From Pseudoxanthomonas sp. (GTDB lineage: Bacteria > Pseudomonadota > Gammaproteobacteria > Xanthomonadales > Xanthomonadaceae): a DNA stretch of 64,000 bases. A program made the translations under genes and the position numbers. The stretch covers positions 80,025 to 144,024 of the forward strand of contig NZ_PKDG01000013.1 in NCBI RefSeq assembly GCF_002863005.1, written 5' to 3'. This document shows positions 27,067 through 38,284 of this stretch, in pieces. A model generated the notes under the pieces. The model made no database searches. It worked only from the letters and a program-made list of their open reading frames with translations, and was not told the DNA's origin. How positions within the stretch are numbered: position 1 is the first letter of the stretch; every line of letters begins with the position of its first letter.

Positions 27067-27885
27067 ATGCGATGGAGCTTGGCCTTGTTGATGGCGCTGG
27101 TGCTGCCCGCGCATGCGCATGCGCAGGCCCCCGACGCGCCGCCGCGCGTTCCGCCCGCCCCGGGCTGCCTGGATGCCCGTCAGATGGCGGAAGTGCGCCA
27201 GGCTTCGTCGACGGAACTGGCCGTGCAGGGCCGCGACGGGCAGCGTTTCCGCATCGCGCTGTCCAGCGGCTGTCCGGGCGCCGGCGGGGACGATGCCGTC
27301 CTGCTGGCCCGCGAGGGCTGGGTGTGCGGCACCGGGAAGGAATATGTGCGCATCGGCGAAGCGACCTGCGCGGTGACGGCCATCGCCACCATCGATGCAC
27401 GCGAATACGCCGCGATGGCACGTGCCGCGACGGTGCCGGCGGACGATGGCCTGACCACGCTGGAGACGGTGGAAGTGCGTGCGCCGAAGCGGCGCGGTTT
27501 CGCCGGTTCTTCGAGCTTCTGCTTCAACCCGCGCTACCTGCGCGCGTGGTCGGAGGACAGCCAGGGCATGCTGGTGGAGCTTTCGCCGCGACGTTCGGGT
27601 GGACACCGTTACTACCGGGTCGAGCTCGCACAGAGCTGCCCGGATCTGGATTCGGCACCGGCCATCACCTTCCGCTCCGGCGTGGGCATCGGCCTCATCT
27701 GCGGCAATCCCGGCGACCGCGTCGTCGCCCAGGACAGCGGCGGCAACAGCCTTTTCGATTCGGGCAACGCGGATGCGTGGATCCCCGGCGACGAGCGGCG
27801 CTGGTCGCGCCGTGGCATACGGGTGCAGTGTTCGGTATCGGCTGTCTATCCGCACGAACCGGCGCCGCGCGATGCGGCGCCGTGA
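27067..27885 (+). CDS. secreted protein with two DUF6491-like cysteine modules
   Basis: A 272-residue protein with a signal peptide ([18 protein letters not shown]). The mature part has two related modules, about residues 35-115 and 155-265. Each begins C-[LF]-[DN]-x-R and contains a hydrophobic strand, a second Cys and a [VI]CG motif (VCGTGKEY and LICGNPGDR). This looks like an internal duplication of the DUF6491-type periplasmic module, with the cysteines probably disulfide-paired. The start at 27067 leaves a usable GGGGAG spacing; ATG 27058 is an alternative. The function is unknown. Confidence 0.6.
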   Translation: MRWSLALLMALVLPAHAHAQAPDAPPRVPPAPGCLDARQMAEVRQASSTELAVQGRDGQRFRIALSSGCPGAGGDDAVLLAREGWVCGTGKEYVRIGEATCAVTAIATIDAREYAAMARAATVPADDGLTTLETVEVRAPKRRGFAGSSSFCFNPRYLRAWSEDSQGMLVELSPRRSGGHRYYRVELAQSCPDLDSAPAITFRSGVGIGLICGNPGDRVVAQDSGGNSLFDSGNADAWIPGDERRWSRRGIRVQCSVSAVYPHEPAPRDAAP

Positions 27886-27894
27886 GCCCCGGGA

Positions 27895-28467
27895 TCAGGG
27901 CGTCGAGGTCAGCGCCGCGTTGGCCTTGAACTCGCGGCGCAACCAGTCGTCGACCATGCGCTTCTCGTAGCGCAGCGCATCACTGCTGTTGAGGTTGGAT
28001 CCGGTCAGGAAACCATGGTCGACGAGCTTGCGCTCGCCCTCGGCGATCACCTGTCCATCGGGACCCTTCACCACGAAGTTCAGCTTCATGCGCGGCGGGT
28101 AGATGTCCTTGACGATGCGGATGTGGTCCATCCCCGTGCGCACGACCGGCTCATAGCGGCCGGCACGCTCGATGTCGGTGATGGTGATGTCCAGGGTCTG
28201 GCCACGGGCGAGACGCTGGCCGGCTTCGTCGCGCATATAGGTCGCCAGATCCGTGACCCACGTGCCGCGCTCTGCTTCCCAGCGGTTGCCGCTGTACTTG
28301 AGCTCGCTGAAGGCGGCCGGATCGGTCCAGCTGACGCTCACTGCGCCGCCTTCGGTGGGTACGCTGCGCGGCAGGCCAGGATCGGTGACGTTCCTGGATC
28401 TGGCCATGCCGGGAACGGCGATGGCCAGGGCGACGACGGCGGTAAGCAGCAGGGCAGGCGCCTTCAT
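27895..28467 (-). CDS. DUF3016 family periplasmic protein
   Basis: A 190-residue protein with a signal peptide (residues 1-23). The mature region matches DUF3016: VSWTDPAAFSELKYSG near the start, LDITITDIERAGRYEP in the middle, and IYPPRMKLNF later, then a C-terminal basic helix YEKRMVDDWLRREF. This family is common in proteobacterial periplasms and uncharacterised. A GGAGGAC site precedes the ATG. It is convergent with the DUF6491-like gene, only 10 bases from its stop. Confidence 0.85.
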   Translation of the reverse strand: MKAPALLLTAVVALAIAVPGMARSRNVTDPGLPRSVPTEGGAVSVSWTDPAAFSELKYSGNRWEAERGTWVTDLATYMRDEAGQRLARGQTLDITITDIERAGRYEPVVRTGMDHIRIVKDIYPPRMKLNFVVKGPDGQVIAEGERKLVDHGFLTGSNLNSSDALRYEKRMVDDWLRREFKANAALTSTP

Positions 28468-28575
28468 GGCGGGTCCTCCGTAGGTGTCACATGAGAGTGT
28501 GCGCCCGGGCAGGAGGGGGAACAACCGGCCTGCCCCGCGTCGTGGCGCGACGTTCAGTCACGGTTTCCGGACGGT

Positions 28576-29484
28576 TCAGAGGTTGCGCAGGCGCTCGACA
28601 TCGCGCACCGGCGGAGCACCGAACATGCGGCTGTACTCGCGGCTGAACTGCGACGGGCTTTCGTAGCCGACGCGGTGCCCGGCGCTGGCGGCATCCAGCA
28701 CTTCGCTGAGCATCAGCCGGCGCGCTTCCTGCAGGCGCAACTGCTTCTGGTACTGCAGCGGGCTCATCGCGGTGACCGCCTTGAAGTGGTGGTGCAGGGC
28801 CGAGGCGCTCATGTGCACCTCGCGGGCGATGTGGTCGATGCGCAGCGGCTTGGCGTAATGCTCGCGCAGCCAGTGGATCGCTTTCGCCACGCGCTGGCCC
28901 TGGCTGTCGGCGATACCGATGTGGCGCAGCATCGCGCCCTGCGGGCTGCACAGCACGCGGTACAGGATTTCGCGTTCGACCAGCGGTGCGAGCAGCGGAA
29001 TGTCGCGCGGCGTATCGAGCAGTTTCACCAGCCTGGTCGCCGCATCCAGCATCTCCACGCTGCTGGGCTGGAGGAACAGCCCGCGCGACGGCGGCGGCAG
29101 CGGTGCCTGCGCCGATTCGGCCTCGGTGACCATTTCGGCGATGGTGGCGGCCGACAGCTTCAGGATCAGGCACAGGTACGGCGCCTCGGCGGACGCTTCG
29201 ACCACCTGGCCGGTCACCGGCAGGTCGACCGAAGCCACCACGAAGCGGCTGGCGTCGTACTCGTAGACCTCGTCGGCCAGGATCGCGCGCTTGGCGCCCT
29301 GCACGATCAGGCACAGCGCGGCTTCCTGCACGCCACGCATCGGCAGCTGCATGGGCGCGCTCAGCCGCGAGAAGTTCAGGGCCGGGATCGCCGTGGTGTG
29401 GAAACCGTCCTTGCCGGTGGATCGTTCAATCAGCGCGGCGAGTTCGCGGACGCGGTCATCGAGCGGGGTGGGCGAATCGGGCAT
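28576..29484 (-). CDS. AraC-family transcriptional regulator
   Basis: A 302-residue regulator with an AraC_N cupin-like ligand domain (about 15-180, including PALNFSRLSAPM) and a C-terminal double helix-turn-helix (about 195-295) with IAREVHMSASALHHHFKAVTAMSPLQYQKQLRLQEARRL. It is transcribed divergently from the short-chain reductase at 29683. In this subfamily the AraC gene usually controls the neighbouring oxidoreductases, so regulation of the reductase and aldo/keto reductase is likely. ATG 29514 is an alternative start 10 codons upstream, and neither has a strong ribosome site. Confidence 0.9.
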   Translation of the reverse strand: MPDSPTPLDDRVRELAALIERSTGKDGFHTTAIPALNFSRLSAPMQLPMRGVQEAALCLIVQGAKRAILADEVYEYDASRFVVASVDLPVTGQVVEASAEAPYLCLILKLSAATIAEMVTEAESAQAPLPPPSRGLFLQPSSVEMLDAATRLVKLLDTPRDIPLLAPLVEREILYRVLCSPQGAMLRHIGIADSQGQRVAKAIHWLREHYAKPLRIDHIAREVHMSASALHHHFKAVTAMSPLQYQKQLRLQEARRLMLSEVLDAASAGHRVGYESPSQFSREYSRMFGAPPVRDVERLRNL

Positions 29485-29682
29485 GGGAACGCCTGTGGGG
29501 TGGACGTGGGGCATGCAGCGAGTCTACGCAGTGGATCCGGCGATGGAATGGGATAGACCGGGCACTCGCAGGATCAGGCAAGGATCGTGGAGGAACCGGA
29601 TATCGACGCATCGGCAGCGGCGCCCAGACTGCGCCCCGTCCCGGCGCACCCCGCGCCGTGTTTCCCCCCAACGAGGTATCCC

Positions 29683-30417
29683 ATGTCCGGAATCGAAGGA
29701 AAAGTCATCGCCATCACCGGTGCCAGCAGCGGCATCGGTGATGCCACCGCACGCGAACTCGCCCGTCGCGGTGCGAAGGTCGTGCTGGGCGCACGCCGCA
29801 CCGACCGGCTGGAAAAGCTGGTCGCCGGGATCGAAGCCGCCGGCGGCACCGCCCGCCAGCGTGCGCTCGACGTCACCCGACTCGACGACGTGCAGGCCTT
29901 CGTCGACTTCGCCCGCAGCGAGTTCGGCCGGCTCGACGTGATCGTCAACAACGCGGGCGTGATGCCGCTGTCGCCGCTGGCCGCGCTGAAGATCGACGAA
30001 TGGAACCAGATGATCGACGTCAACATCCGCGGCGTCCTGCACGGAATCGCCGCTGCGCTGCCGGTGATGCAGGCACAGGGCGGTGGCCAGATCATCAACG
30101 TCGCGTCGACCGCCGGCCATCGCGTGTGGCCCAGCGCGGCGGTCTACTGCGCCACCAAGCACGCGGTGCTGGCCATCTCCGAAGGCCTGCGCCAGGAGCA
30201 TGACGATCTCCGCGTCACCGTGGTGTCGCCGGGCGTGACCACCAGCGAACTGGCCGAGACCACCAGCGATGCCGGCATCAAGGCGTGGCTTGAGGATTTC
30301 CGCCAAGTCGCGATTCCCGCCGAGGCCGTCGCGCGGGCCATCGCCTATGCGGTGGAGCAGCCGGACGACGTCGATGTCAGCGAAGTCATCGTGCGGCCTG
30401 CCGCGAGCGCGAACTAA
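29683..30417 (+). CDS. short-chain dehydrogenase/reductase
   Basis: A 244-residue classical SDR. The cofactor loop TGASSGIG is at residues 12-19. NNAGVMPLSPL follows the fourth strand, a catalytic Ser lies in NVASTAG, and the YxxxK pair is in VYCATKHAV (near 151-155). It reduces or oxidises a small carbonyl or alcohol with NAD(P)H. The arginine after the second strand (LGARRTDRL) suggests NADP preference. It is divergent from the AraC regulator and followed 77 bases on by an aldo/keto reductase, a common carbonyl-detoxification set. The substrate is unknown. Confidence 0.92.
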   Translation: MSGIEGKVIAITGASSGIGDATARELARRGAKVVLGARRTDRLEKLVAGIEAAGGTARQRALDVTRLDDVQAFVDFARSEFGRLDVIVNNAGVMPLSPLAALKIDEWNQMIDVNIRGVLHGIAAALPVMQAQGGGQIINVASTAGHRVWPSAAVYCATKHAVLAISEGLRQEHDDLRVTVVSPGVTTSELAETTSDAGIKAWLEDFRQVAIPAEAVARAIAYAVEQPDDVDVSEVIVRPAASAN

Positions 30418-30494
30418 GCGTTCCATCGCGAGGGCTTGCCGTTGCAGTGGAGGGGGAGTGCAATGGCGCACTCCCCCGTTTCAGGACCCTCGTC

Positions 30495-31529
<1,035 letters not shown>

Positions 31530-31552
31530 TCGTGCCGCGCAACGGAATCCCC

Positions 31553-31686
31553 GTGGGAGCGACGTAAGTCGCGACCGCGCCAACACCCCGTGCAGAAGCA
31601 AGAACGCGCAGCAGCGCGCCCTGATGAAGAACCATCGGCTTTCCGTGAGCGGCCAGGCGCGTGGTCGCGATTTACGTCGCTCCTAC
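31553..31686. repeat. inverted REP pair (diverged right copy)
   Basis: Left unit 31553-31576 contains GGGAGCGACGTAAGTCGCGA. Right unit 31663-31686 is its reverse complement with two changes (ATTTACG and CTCCTAC). About 86 bases separate them. This is the same element as at 38178-38246 and beside the RAYT gene, and it lies between the aldo/keto reductase and amidohydrolase genes. Confidence 0.85.
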
Positions 31687-31737
31687 AGGGTGGGCTTGCT
31701 ACATTCGCCTTCTCTTCATTCGACTTCCGGGTCCTCC

Positions 31738-33015
31738 ATGCGCCTGTGTGTCCTCGCCGCCATCCTGTCCGTCGCCTGCGCGCCTGCGTTCGCAGCCACC
31801 ACCTACGTCAAGGCCGGGCGCCTGCTCGATGTCGAGTCCGGTCGCCTGCTGACCGACCAGGTCGTCGTCATCGAGGATGCGCGCATCACCGCCATCGGTC
31901 CGGCCGCGACCACGCCGGTGCCGGCGGGCGCAACGGTGCACGACCTGTCGACGAAGACCGTGCTGCCCGGCCTGATGGACGCGCACGTGCACCTGCATGG
32001 CGATGCGGACCTGCAGGGCTACCGGCGGCTGGCGATCTCGCTGCCGGCCGCCGCCATCAAGGGCGCGAAGAACGCGCGCACCACGCTGCTGGCCGGCTTC
32101 ACCACCGTGCGCGTGCCGGGTTCACCCGGTTACGCGGACGTCGCCCTGCGCGATGCGATCGCCACGGGCGAAGTAGAAGGCCCGCGCATCCTCGCGGGTG
32201 GCGTGTCCATCGGCATCACTGGCGGGCACTGCAGCGACAACAACCTGCTGCCGGCCGAATACAAGGCGGTGGGCGAGGGCGTGGCCGACGGTCCCTGGGC
32301 CGCGCGGCAGAAGGTGCGGCAGAACGTCAAGTTCGGGGCAGATTTCATCAAGACCTGCTCGACCGGCGGCGTGCTGTCCAAGGGCACCGAGGTCGGTGCG
32401 CCGCAGTATTCGCTCGAGGAGCTGAAAGCACTCGTCGATGAAGCGCATGCGTTGGGCCGCAAGGTCGCCTCGCACGCGCATGGCGCCACCGGCATCCGCA
32501 ATGCACTGCTGGCCGGCGTGGATTCCATCGAGCACGCCAGCTTCATCGACGACGAAGGCATTGCACTGGCGAAGAAGAACGGCACCGTGCTGGTGATGGA
32601 CATCTACAACACCGAATACATCCTGGGCGAAGGCGAGAAGGCCGGCTTCCTGCCCGAATCGCTGGAGAAGGAACGCCGCGTGGGCGCCACCCAGCGCGAG
32701 AACTTCCGCAAGGCGCACCAGGCCGGCGCGGTCATGGGCTTCGGCACCGATGGCGGCGTGTATCCGCATGGCCTCAATGCGCGCCAGTTCTCGCGCATGG
32801 TGCAGTTCGGCATGACGCCGCTGCAGGCCATCCGCTCGGCCACCGTGGTGAACGCACGCCTGTTCGGCATCGACAAGGACGTGGGCGTGCTGAAGCCGGG
32901 CTATTCCGCTGACCTGATCGCCGTCGACGGCGATCCGCTGCAGGATGTTTCCGTGCTGGAGAGGGTCGGCTTCGTGATGAAGCAGGGCCGCGTGTACAAG
33001 AACGCTAACGAGTGA
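31738..33015 (+). CDS. secreted metal-dependent amidohydrolase
   Basis: A 425-residue amidohydrolase-superfamily enzyme with a signal peptide (residues 1-20). The metal site shows DAHVHLHG (near 81-88), a lysine in FIKTCSTGG that would be carboxylated, HAHG (near 243) and the late Asp in GFGTDGG. This is the imidazolonepropionase/prolidase-like branch, whose secreted members hydrolyse Xaa-Pro or related N-acyl amino acid substrates. The substrate is not certain. It is the only gene between REP units, with the next gene 11 bases downstream. Confidence 0.9.
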   Translation: MRLCVLAAILSVACAPAFAATTYVKAGRLLDVESGRLLTDQVVVIEDARITAIGPAATTPVPAGATVHDLSTKTVLPGLMDAHVHLHGDADLQGYRRLAISLPAAAIKGAKNARTTLLAGFTTVRVPGSPGYADVALRDAIATGEVEGPRILAGGVSIGITGGHCSDNNLLPAEYKAVGEGVADGPWAARQKVRQNVKFGADFIKTCSTGGVLSKGTEVGAPQYSLEELKALVDEAHALGRKVASHAHGATGIRNALLAGVDSIEHASFIDDEGIALAKKNGTVLVMDIYNTEYILGEGEKAGFLPESLEKERRVGATQRENFRKAHQAGAVMGFGTDGGVYPHGLNARQFSRMVQFGMTPLQAIRSATVVNARLFGIDKDVGVLKPGYSADLIAVDGDPLQDVSVLERVGFVMKQGRVYKNANE

Positions 33016-33025
33016 GCCCCGCCGA

Positions 33026-33687
<662 letters not shown>

Positions 33688-33691
<4 letters not shown>

Positions 33692-33712
33692 CAGCGACGT
33701 GAGTCGCGACCG
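33688..33712 (+). repeat. solitary REP remnant
   Basis: GTAGCAGCGACGTGAGTCGC with the trailing GACC matches the RAYT-associated REP with three substitutions and a GTAG head. It overlaps the last bases of the FrnE-like gene's stop and has no inverted partner nearby. Confidence 0.6.
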
Positions 33713-33860
33713 CGGGGCGTGCGAGTCCGGATCCGGAAAGCGCGCCGCCCGACAGATGGCAAGGCGTCAGGCGGGGGCGCGATGGGCGCATGCGCTGGCA
33801 CGACGCTCTTTCATGTCCTGGAGGTCGCGACGGGCGCCGCCGCGGGAGGCCGCCGGATGC

Positions 33861-34073
33861 TCAGCCGTGCCTCGCCAACAACACGGATTCGTTGCTGGGC
33901 ATCTCGACGACGACGGCGGTCTGGATGCCGTGGTGCTGGTGCAGCGTGGCGGCGAGCAGCTTGGCGCTCTCGCGGGCATCGCCGAGGTTGTCGAACCAGT
34001 CACGGCCGAACTGGCCTTCGTAGAGTTGCCAGCCTTTGTCATTGGCGGCGATGGTGAACAGCAGGCGGGGCAT
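33861..34073 (-). CDS. small conserved hypothetical protein
   Basis: A 70-residue protein with a beta-strand start (MPRLLFTIAANDKGWQLY), a short helix around residues 32-48 and a C-terminal strand. The layout resembles DUF2188-like small proteins. There are no cysteines, signal or catalytic motif. Codon usage is ordinary for the region. It is isolated, with 168 bases before and 134 bases after it empty of other genes apart from the REP remnant. The function is unknown. Confidence 0.55.
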   Translation of the reverse strand: MPRLLFTIAANDKGWQLYEGQFGRDWFDNLGDARESAKLLAATLHQHHGIQTAVVVEMPSNESVLLARHG

Positions 34074-34207
34074 GATGGACTCCGGTCAACGCGCCGGGCA
34101 GGGAACCGGCGAGCGCACTGTGCGCGAATGTGCCAGCTCTCACATTCGGCGGATGCCCCGGATCCGCGTAGGAAAAATCCTACGCGAGGGTAGGAAGGCG
34201 GCCGGAG

Positions 34208-34852
34208 TCAGCGCAGGAGTGGTTCCAGCGCCTTCCACACGTGGTCGCGCAGCTTGGGTTGCGCGCTGGCGACGGGGTGCAGGTTGTCGGCCTGATAGGC
34301 ATTGCGGTCCAGCGCGATGGGCTCCAGCAGGAAGGGCAGCAGGGCCGTGCCGTACTGCCTGGACAGGGCACTGAAGTTCTGTTCGAAACCGCGCGTGTAC
34401 TCCGGGCCGTAGTTCGGCGGCATGCGCATGCCGACCAGCAGGACCTTCGCCTTGCGGGCCTGCGCGGCCTTGATCATCTTCTCGAGGTTGGCGCGCGTCT
34501 GCGCGAGCGGCAGCCCGCGAAGACCGTCGTTGGCGCCGAGCGCGATGACGACGATGGCGGGCTGGTGGCGTTGCAGCTCCGCGGCGATACGCGACGCCCC
34601 GCCTGCGGTGGTCTCGCCGCTGATGCTGGCATTGACCACGCGCCAGCCCGGCCTGGTCTTGGCGATGCGGTCCGCGGTCAGTGCGACCCAGCCCTGCGCG
34701 GGCGCAAGCCCATAGGCGGCCGACAGCGAATCGCCCATCACCAGCACGGTGCGTGCGCCCTGTGCCGGCGCGGCCGACGGCGCCTGCGCTGCGGCGGGCC
34801 GTGCGGATAATGCGACGAACAGCAACAGGGCCAGGCCCACGGCCCATTGCAT
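34208..34852 (-). CDS. tesA: TesA-like SGNH hydrolase (arylesterase/lysophospholipase)
   Basis: A 214-residue periplasmic SGNH esterase with a signal peptide ending near AAAQA. Catalytic blocks: GDSLS (Ser nucleophile), ISGET (Gly block), LGANDGL (Asn) and DNLHP (Asp and His). The size matches E. coli TesA. It is divergent from an ABC ATPase and a giant permease, the same neighbourhood as tesA-ybbA-ybbP in enterics. The start at 34852 is preferred because the signal peptide begins directly; an ORF start at 34894 would add 14 residues. Confidence 0.93.
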   Translation of the reverse strand: MQWAVGLALLLFVALSARPAAAQAPSAAPAQGARTVLVMGDSLSAAYGLAPAQGWVALTADRIAKTRPGWRVVNASISGETTAGGASRIAAELQRHQPAIVVIALGANDGLRGLPLAQTRANLEKMIKAAQARKAKVLLVGMRMPPNYGPEYTRGFEQNFSALSRQYGTALLPFLLEPIALDRNAYQADNLHPVASAQPKLRDHVWKALEPLLR

Positions 34853-34940
34853 GCGCACGCCCGCAACCCCATACCTGGTCAAATTAAGAAACATTTAATC
34901 CGTGCTCCCGATGATTCACGAAACGACCGACGAGACGATC

Positions 34941-35663
34941 ATGGCCGACGCCAGCAGACTCCACACTGAAGCCCCCGCCGCCGCGCGCCACGCCGTGCTC
35001 GACGTGCAGGGACTGGGCAAGCAGGTTCCGTTGCCCGAAGGCGCGCTGACCATACTCGACGATATCGGGTTCCGCATCGAACACGGCGACACGGTCGCCA
35101 TCGTGGGCGCCTCGGGCTCGGGCAAGAGTACGTTGCTGTCGCTGCTCGCCGGTCTGGACGTGCCCAGTGCGGGCAGCGTGACGCTGGATGGCGAGCGTTT
35201 GTCGGACATGGACGAGGACGGCCGTGCCCGCGTGCGCGGCGAGAAGGTCGGCTTCGTCTTCCAGAGCTTCCAGCTGCTGCCGTCGCTGACCGCGCTCGAG
35301 AACGTCATGCTGCCCCTGGAACTGCGCGGCGATGCCGATGTGGAGGGTCCCGCGCGGCAGATTCTCGAGAAGGTCGGCTTGGGCAAGCGCCTGGGCCACT
35401 ATCCGCGCCAGCTGTCCGGCGGCGAGCAGCAGCGCGTGGCGCTGGCGCGCGCCTTCGTCACCCGTCCCTCGCTGCTGTTCGCCGACGAACCCACCGGCAA
35501 TCTCGACACCCACACCGGGCAGGCGATCATCGAGCTGCTGTTCGCGCTGAACGCCGATGCCGGTACCACGCTGGTACTGGTGACGCACGACGACCATCTG
35601 GCGGCGCGCTGCCAGCGGTTGCTCCGGCTCGATGCCGGGCGGCTGCAGGGCGCCGCCGCATGA
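34941..35663 (+). CDS. ybbA: ABC transporter ATP-binding protein, YbbA/LolD type
   Basis: A 240-residue ATPase with Walker A GASGSGKST, Q-loop FVFQSFQLLPSL, signature LSGGEQQ, Walker B LLFADEP and an H-loop VTHDD. The overall size and sequence fit the YbbA/LolD group. It pairs with the 833-residue FtsX-type permease that starts within its stop codon (ATGA). The role of YbbAP is not settled; lipid or toxin-related export has been proposed. Alternative upstream starts are GTG 34902 and ATG 34911. Confidence 0.92.
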   Translation: MADASRLHTEAPAAARHAVLDVQGLGKQVPLPEGALTILDDIGFRIEHGDTVAIVGASGSGKSTLLSLLAGLDVPSAGSVTLDGERLSDMDEDGRARVRGEKVGFVFQSFQLLPSLTALENVMLPLELRGDADVEGPARQILEKVGLGKRLGHYPRQLSGGEQQRVALARAFVTRPSLLFADEPTGNLDTHTGQAIIELLFALNADAGTTLVLVTHDDHLAARCQRLLRLDAGRLQGAAA

Positions 35664-38161
35664 GGACCCTCGCCCTGGCCTGGCGCCAGTTGCGCCGTGA
35701 CTTGGTGGCCGGCGACGTGCGCATCCTGTTCGCCGCCCTCGTGCTCGCAGTCGTGGCGGTGACGGCCGTCGGTTTCGTCACCGACCGCGCCGAACGCGCG
35801 CTGGCCATCGAAGCGAACCGCCTGCTGGGGGGCGACGTGGTCGTGCGCGGCGACGCGCCGCCGACGGAGGCATTGCGTGCCCTGGGGAACGCGCCCGGCC
35901 TGCGCGTGACCGAGACGCAGGAACTGCAGAGCATGATCCGCGCCGGCGAATCGCTGTCGCTGGGCGACCTGCGCGCGCTGGGCGAGGGCTTCCCGCTGCG
36001 GGGCAGTTTCCGCGTGATCGACGCCTCCGGCGCTGCCGAGCGCAATGCGACCGGCATTCCCGCGCCGGGCACGGTCTGGATCAGCCAGGCGGGCGCCGAG
36101 ACGCTGGGCGCCAGGCTCGGCGACGGGATCGGCATCGGCACGCGCACGTTGCAACTTGCGGCGCTGGTGACGCAGGAGCCCGACGCGGCGCTGGATTACT
36201 TCAATGTCGCCCCGAAGGTTTTCCTCAACCTCGCCGACCTGCCTTCAACCGGCCTCGTGCAGGAAGGCAGTCGCCTGCGCTACCGCCTTGTCGTGGCCGG
36301 CGATGCAGCCGCGGTCGAAACCTTCACCGTCGCCGTCAAACCGCAACTCGCGCGCGGCCAGCGCATGGAAACGATCCAGGACGCGCGACCCGAGGTGCGC
36401 TCCGCGCTGGATCGCGCCAGCCGCTTCCTCGGCCTCGCCGCGCTGGTGTCGGTGGTGCTGGCCGCGGTCGCGGTCGCGATGGCGGCACGCCGCCACAGCG
36501 AGCGCCATCTCTCCGGCACCGCGGTGATGCGCTGTCTCGGCGCACAGCAGAGCACGCTGGTAGGCATCCACGTAGGCGAACTGGTGCTGCTGGGCCTGGC
36601 CGCGTGCACGGTGGGCGTGCTGATCGCCTTCGGCCTGCAATGGGGTATCGGCAGCTGGCTGCAGCAATCGTTGAAGATCGATATCCCGCCGGCGGGCATG
36701 TTGCCGGCCCTGCAGGGCTATGGCGTGGGCATGATCGTGCTGCTCGCCTTCGGTGCGCCGCCGGTACTGGCGCTGCGGCGCGTGCCCGCGCTGCGCGTGC
36801 TGCGTCGCGACCTGGACCGCACGGAGCCCAGCGCATGGCTGGTCGCGCTGACAGGCTTCGTCGGACTGGGCGCGCTGTTGTGGTGGAAGGCGGGCTCGCC
36901 CACCTTGGGCACCGCGATGCTCGTAGGCATCGTCGGTACGCTCGCCGTGCTGGCCCTGCTGGCGTGGCTGCTGATCCTGCTGGTCCGGCGCGTGCGCTCG
37001 CGCCTGCGCGGCAGCCTGCGCTACGGGCTGGCCAACGTCAGCCGTCGCGCGGGCACGTCGATCGCGCAGGTATCCGCGCTGGGACTGGGCCTGATGGCGC
37101 TGCTGCTGCTGACCTTCGTGCGCACCGACCTGCTGGACCGCTGGCAACTGGCGCTCTCGGCCAGTGCACCCAACCGCTTCATCGTCAACGTGCAGCCGGA
37201 CCAGGTCGACCCGGTGAAATCCTTCATGCAGTCGCGCGGGCTGTCGGCGGTGGACCTGTATCCGATGATCCGCGGTCGGCTGGTCGAGCTCAACGGCAAG
37301 CCCGCCAGCGGCGCCGACTACGAAGGGGCCGACGCGCGCGCGCAGCGGCGCGCCGACCGCGAGTTCAATCTGTCGATGGCGGCGACCTTGCGCGACGACA
37401 ACAAGGTGACCGCGGGCGCGTTCTGGACCGGGCATACCCCGACGTCGCCGGAGTTGTCGGTGGAAGAGGGCTTCGCCGAAGACCTGGGCTGGAAGCTCGG
37501 CGACCGCGTCGCCTTCGATATTGCCGGCCAGCGCTTCGAAGGTCGCATCACCAGCCTGCGCAGCGTGGACTGGGAAAGCTTCCGGCCGAATTTCTTCGTC
37601 GTCGCCTCGCCGGGCGCACTCGACGGCTACTCCGCCAGCTACATCACCGCGGTCAGCGTGCCCTCCGGCGATGCCGCCTTCACCCGCGAACTGGTCAATC
37701 AGTTCCCCAATCTGTCGGTGATCGACGTGGAGGCGGTGCTCAAGCAGGTACGCAGCACGGCCGAGCAGGTCTCGCAGGTGGTGCAGGTGGTGTTCTGGTT
37801 CTCGCTGGCGGCCGGTCTGCTGGTGCTGATGGCCGCCGTGAGCGCCAGCCAGGACGAACGGCTGCTGGAAGGCGGCGTGATGCGCGTGCTGGGTGGCAGC
37901 CGCCGCCAGCTGCGGCTGGCACAGGCCTCGGAGTTCGCCGCCATCGGGTTGTTGGCAGGGTTGGTCGCCGCCATCGCGGCCTCGGTCTTGTCCGGCGTGG
38001 TCGCCACGCAGGTGTTCGATCTGCCGTGGAAGGCCAACTGGCAGCTGGCCGCCATCGGCGGTGGCCTGGGCATGCTGGCAGCGCTGGGCGCCGGCCTGTT
38101 CGCCACGCGCAAGGTGCTGGATGCGCCGCCGTCGGTGACGCTGCGCGAGCTGCAGGGCTAA
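35660..38161 (+). CDS. ybbP: FtsX-like ABC permease, YbbP type
   Basis: An 833-residue inner-membrane permease. There is one N-terminal membrane helix (about 15-37), a large periplasmic domain, three helices around 255-370, a second pair near 395-440, another periplasmic part, and three C-terminal helices (about 705-820). Two FtsX-type blocks are recognisable: SRFLGLAALVSVVLAAVAVAMA with ERHLSGTAVMRCLGA, and QVVFWFSLAAGLLVLMAAVSA with DERLLEGGVMRVLGG. It overlaps its ATPase gene by four bases. The two probably form a full transporter in the conserved tesA neighbourhood. Confidence 0.93.
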   Translation: MRTLALAWRQLRRDLVAGDVRILFAALVLAVVAVTAVGFVTDRAERALAIEANRLLGGDVVVRGDAPPTEALRALGNAPGLRVTETQELQSMIRAGESLSLGDLRALGEGFPLRGSFRVIDASGAAERNATGIPAPGTVWISQAGAETLGARLGDGIGIGTRTLQLAALVTQEPDAALDYFNVAPKVFLNLADLPSTGLVQEGSRLRYRLVVAGDAAAVETFTVAVKPQLARGQRMETIQDARPEVRSALDRASRFLGLAALVSVVLAAVAVAMAARRHSERHLSGTAVMRCLGAQQSTLVGIHVGELVLLGLAACTVGVLIAFGLQWGIGSWLQQSLKIDIPPAGMLPALQGYGVGMIVLLAFGAPPVLALRRVPALRVLRRDLDRTEPSAWLVALTGFVGLGALLWWKAGSPTLGTAMLVGIVGTLAVLALLAWLLILLVRRVRSRLRGSLRYGLANVSRRAGTSIAQVSALGLGLMALLLLTFVRTDLLDRWQLALSASAPNRFIVNVQPDQVDPVKSFMQSRGLSAVDLYPMIRGRLVELNGKPASGADYEGADARAQRRADREFNLSMAATLRDDNKVTAGAFWTGHTPTSPELSVEEGFAEDLGWKLGDRVAFDIAGQRFEGRITSLRSVDWESFRPNFFVVASPGALDGYSASYITAVSVPSGDAAFTRELVNQFPNLSVIDVEAVLKQVRSTAEQVSQVVQVVFWFSLAAGLLVLMAAVSASQDERLLEGGVMRVLGGSRRQLRLAQASEFAAIGLLAGLVAAIAASVLSGVVATQVFDLPWKANWQLAAIGGGLGMLAALGAGLFATRKVLDAPPSVTLRELQG

Positions 38162-38177
38162 TCCCGGCTAGCCGCTG

Positions 38178-38246
38178 TTGTGGGAGCGACGTAAGTCGCG
38201 ATGAAGCGTCACCGATAAGCCATCGCGACTTACGTCGCTCCCACAA
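38178..38246. repeat. perfect 25-bp inverted REP pair
   Basis: 38178-38202 contains GGGAGCGACGTAAGTCGCGA and 38222-38246 is its exact reverse complement over 25 bases, with 19 bases between. It lies between the convergent ybbP and rtcB genes and is the same unit that brackets the RAYT gene at 45.2 kb. Confidence 0.93.
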
Positions 38247-38254
38247 GAGCGGTC

Positions 38255-38284
38255 AAAAAAAAGGGGCGAGCCGAAGCTCACCCC
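38255..38284 (-). terminator. strong intrinsic terminator of the rtcB operon
   Basis: On the minus strand GGGGTGAGC, loop TTCG, GCTCGCCCC (one G-T pair) is followed by eight T residues (A-run 38255-38262). The rtcB stop codon lies inside the left stem, so translation reaches the hairpin. Confidence 0.92.
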
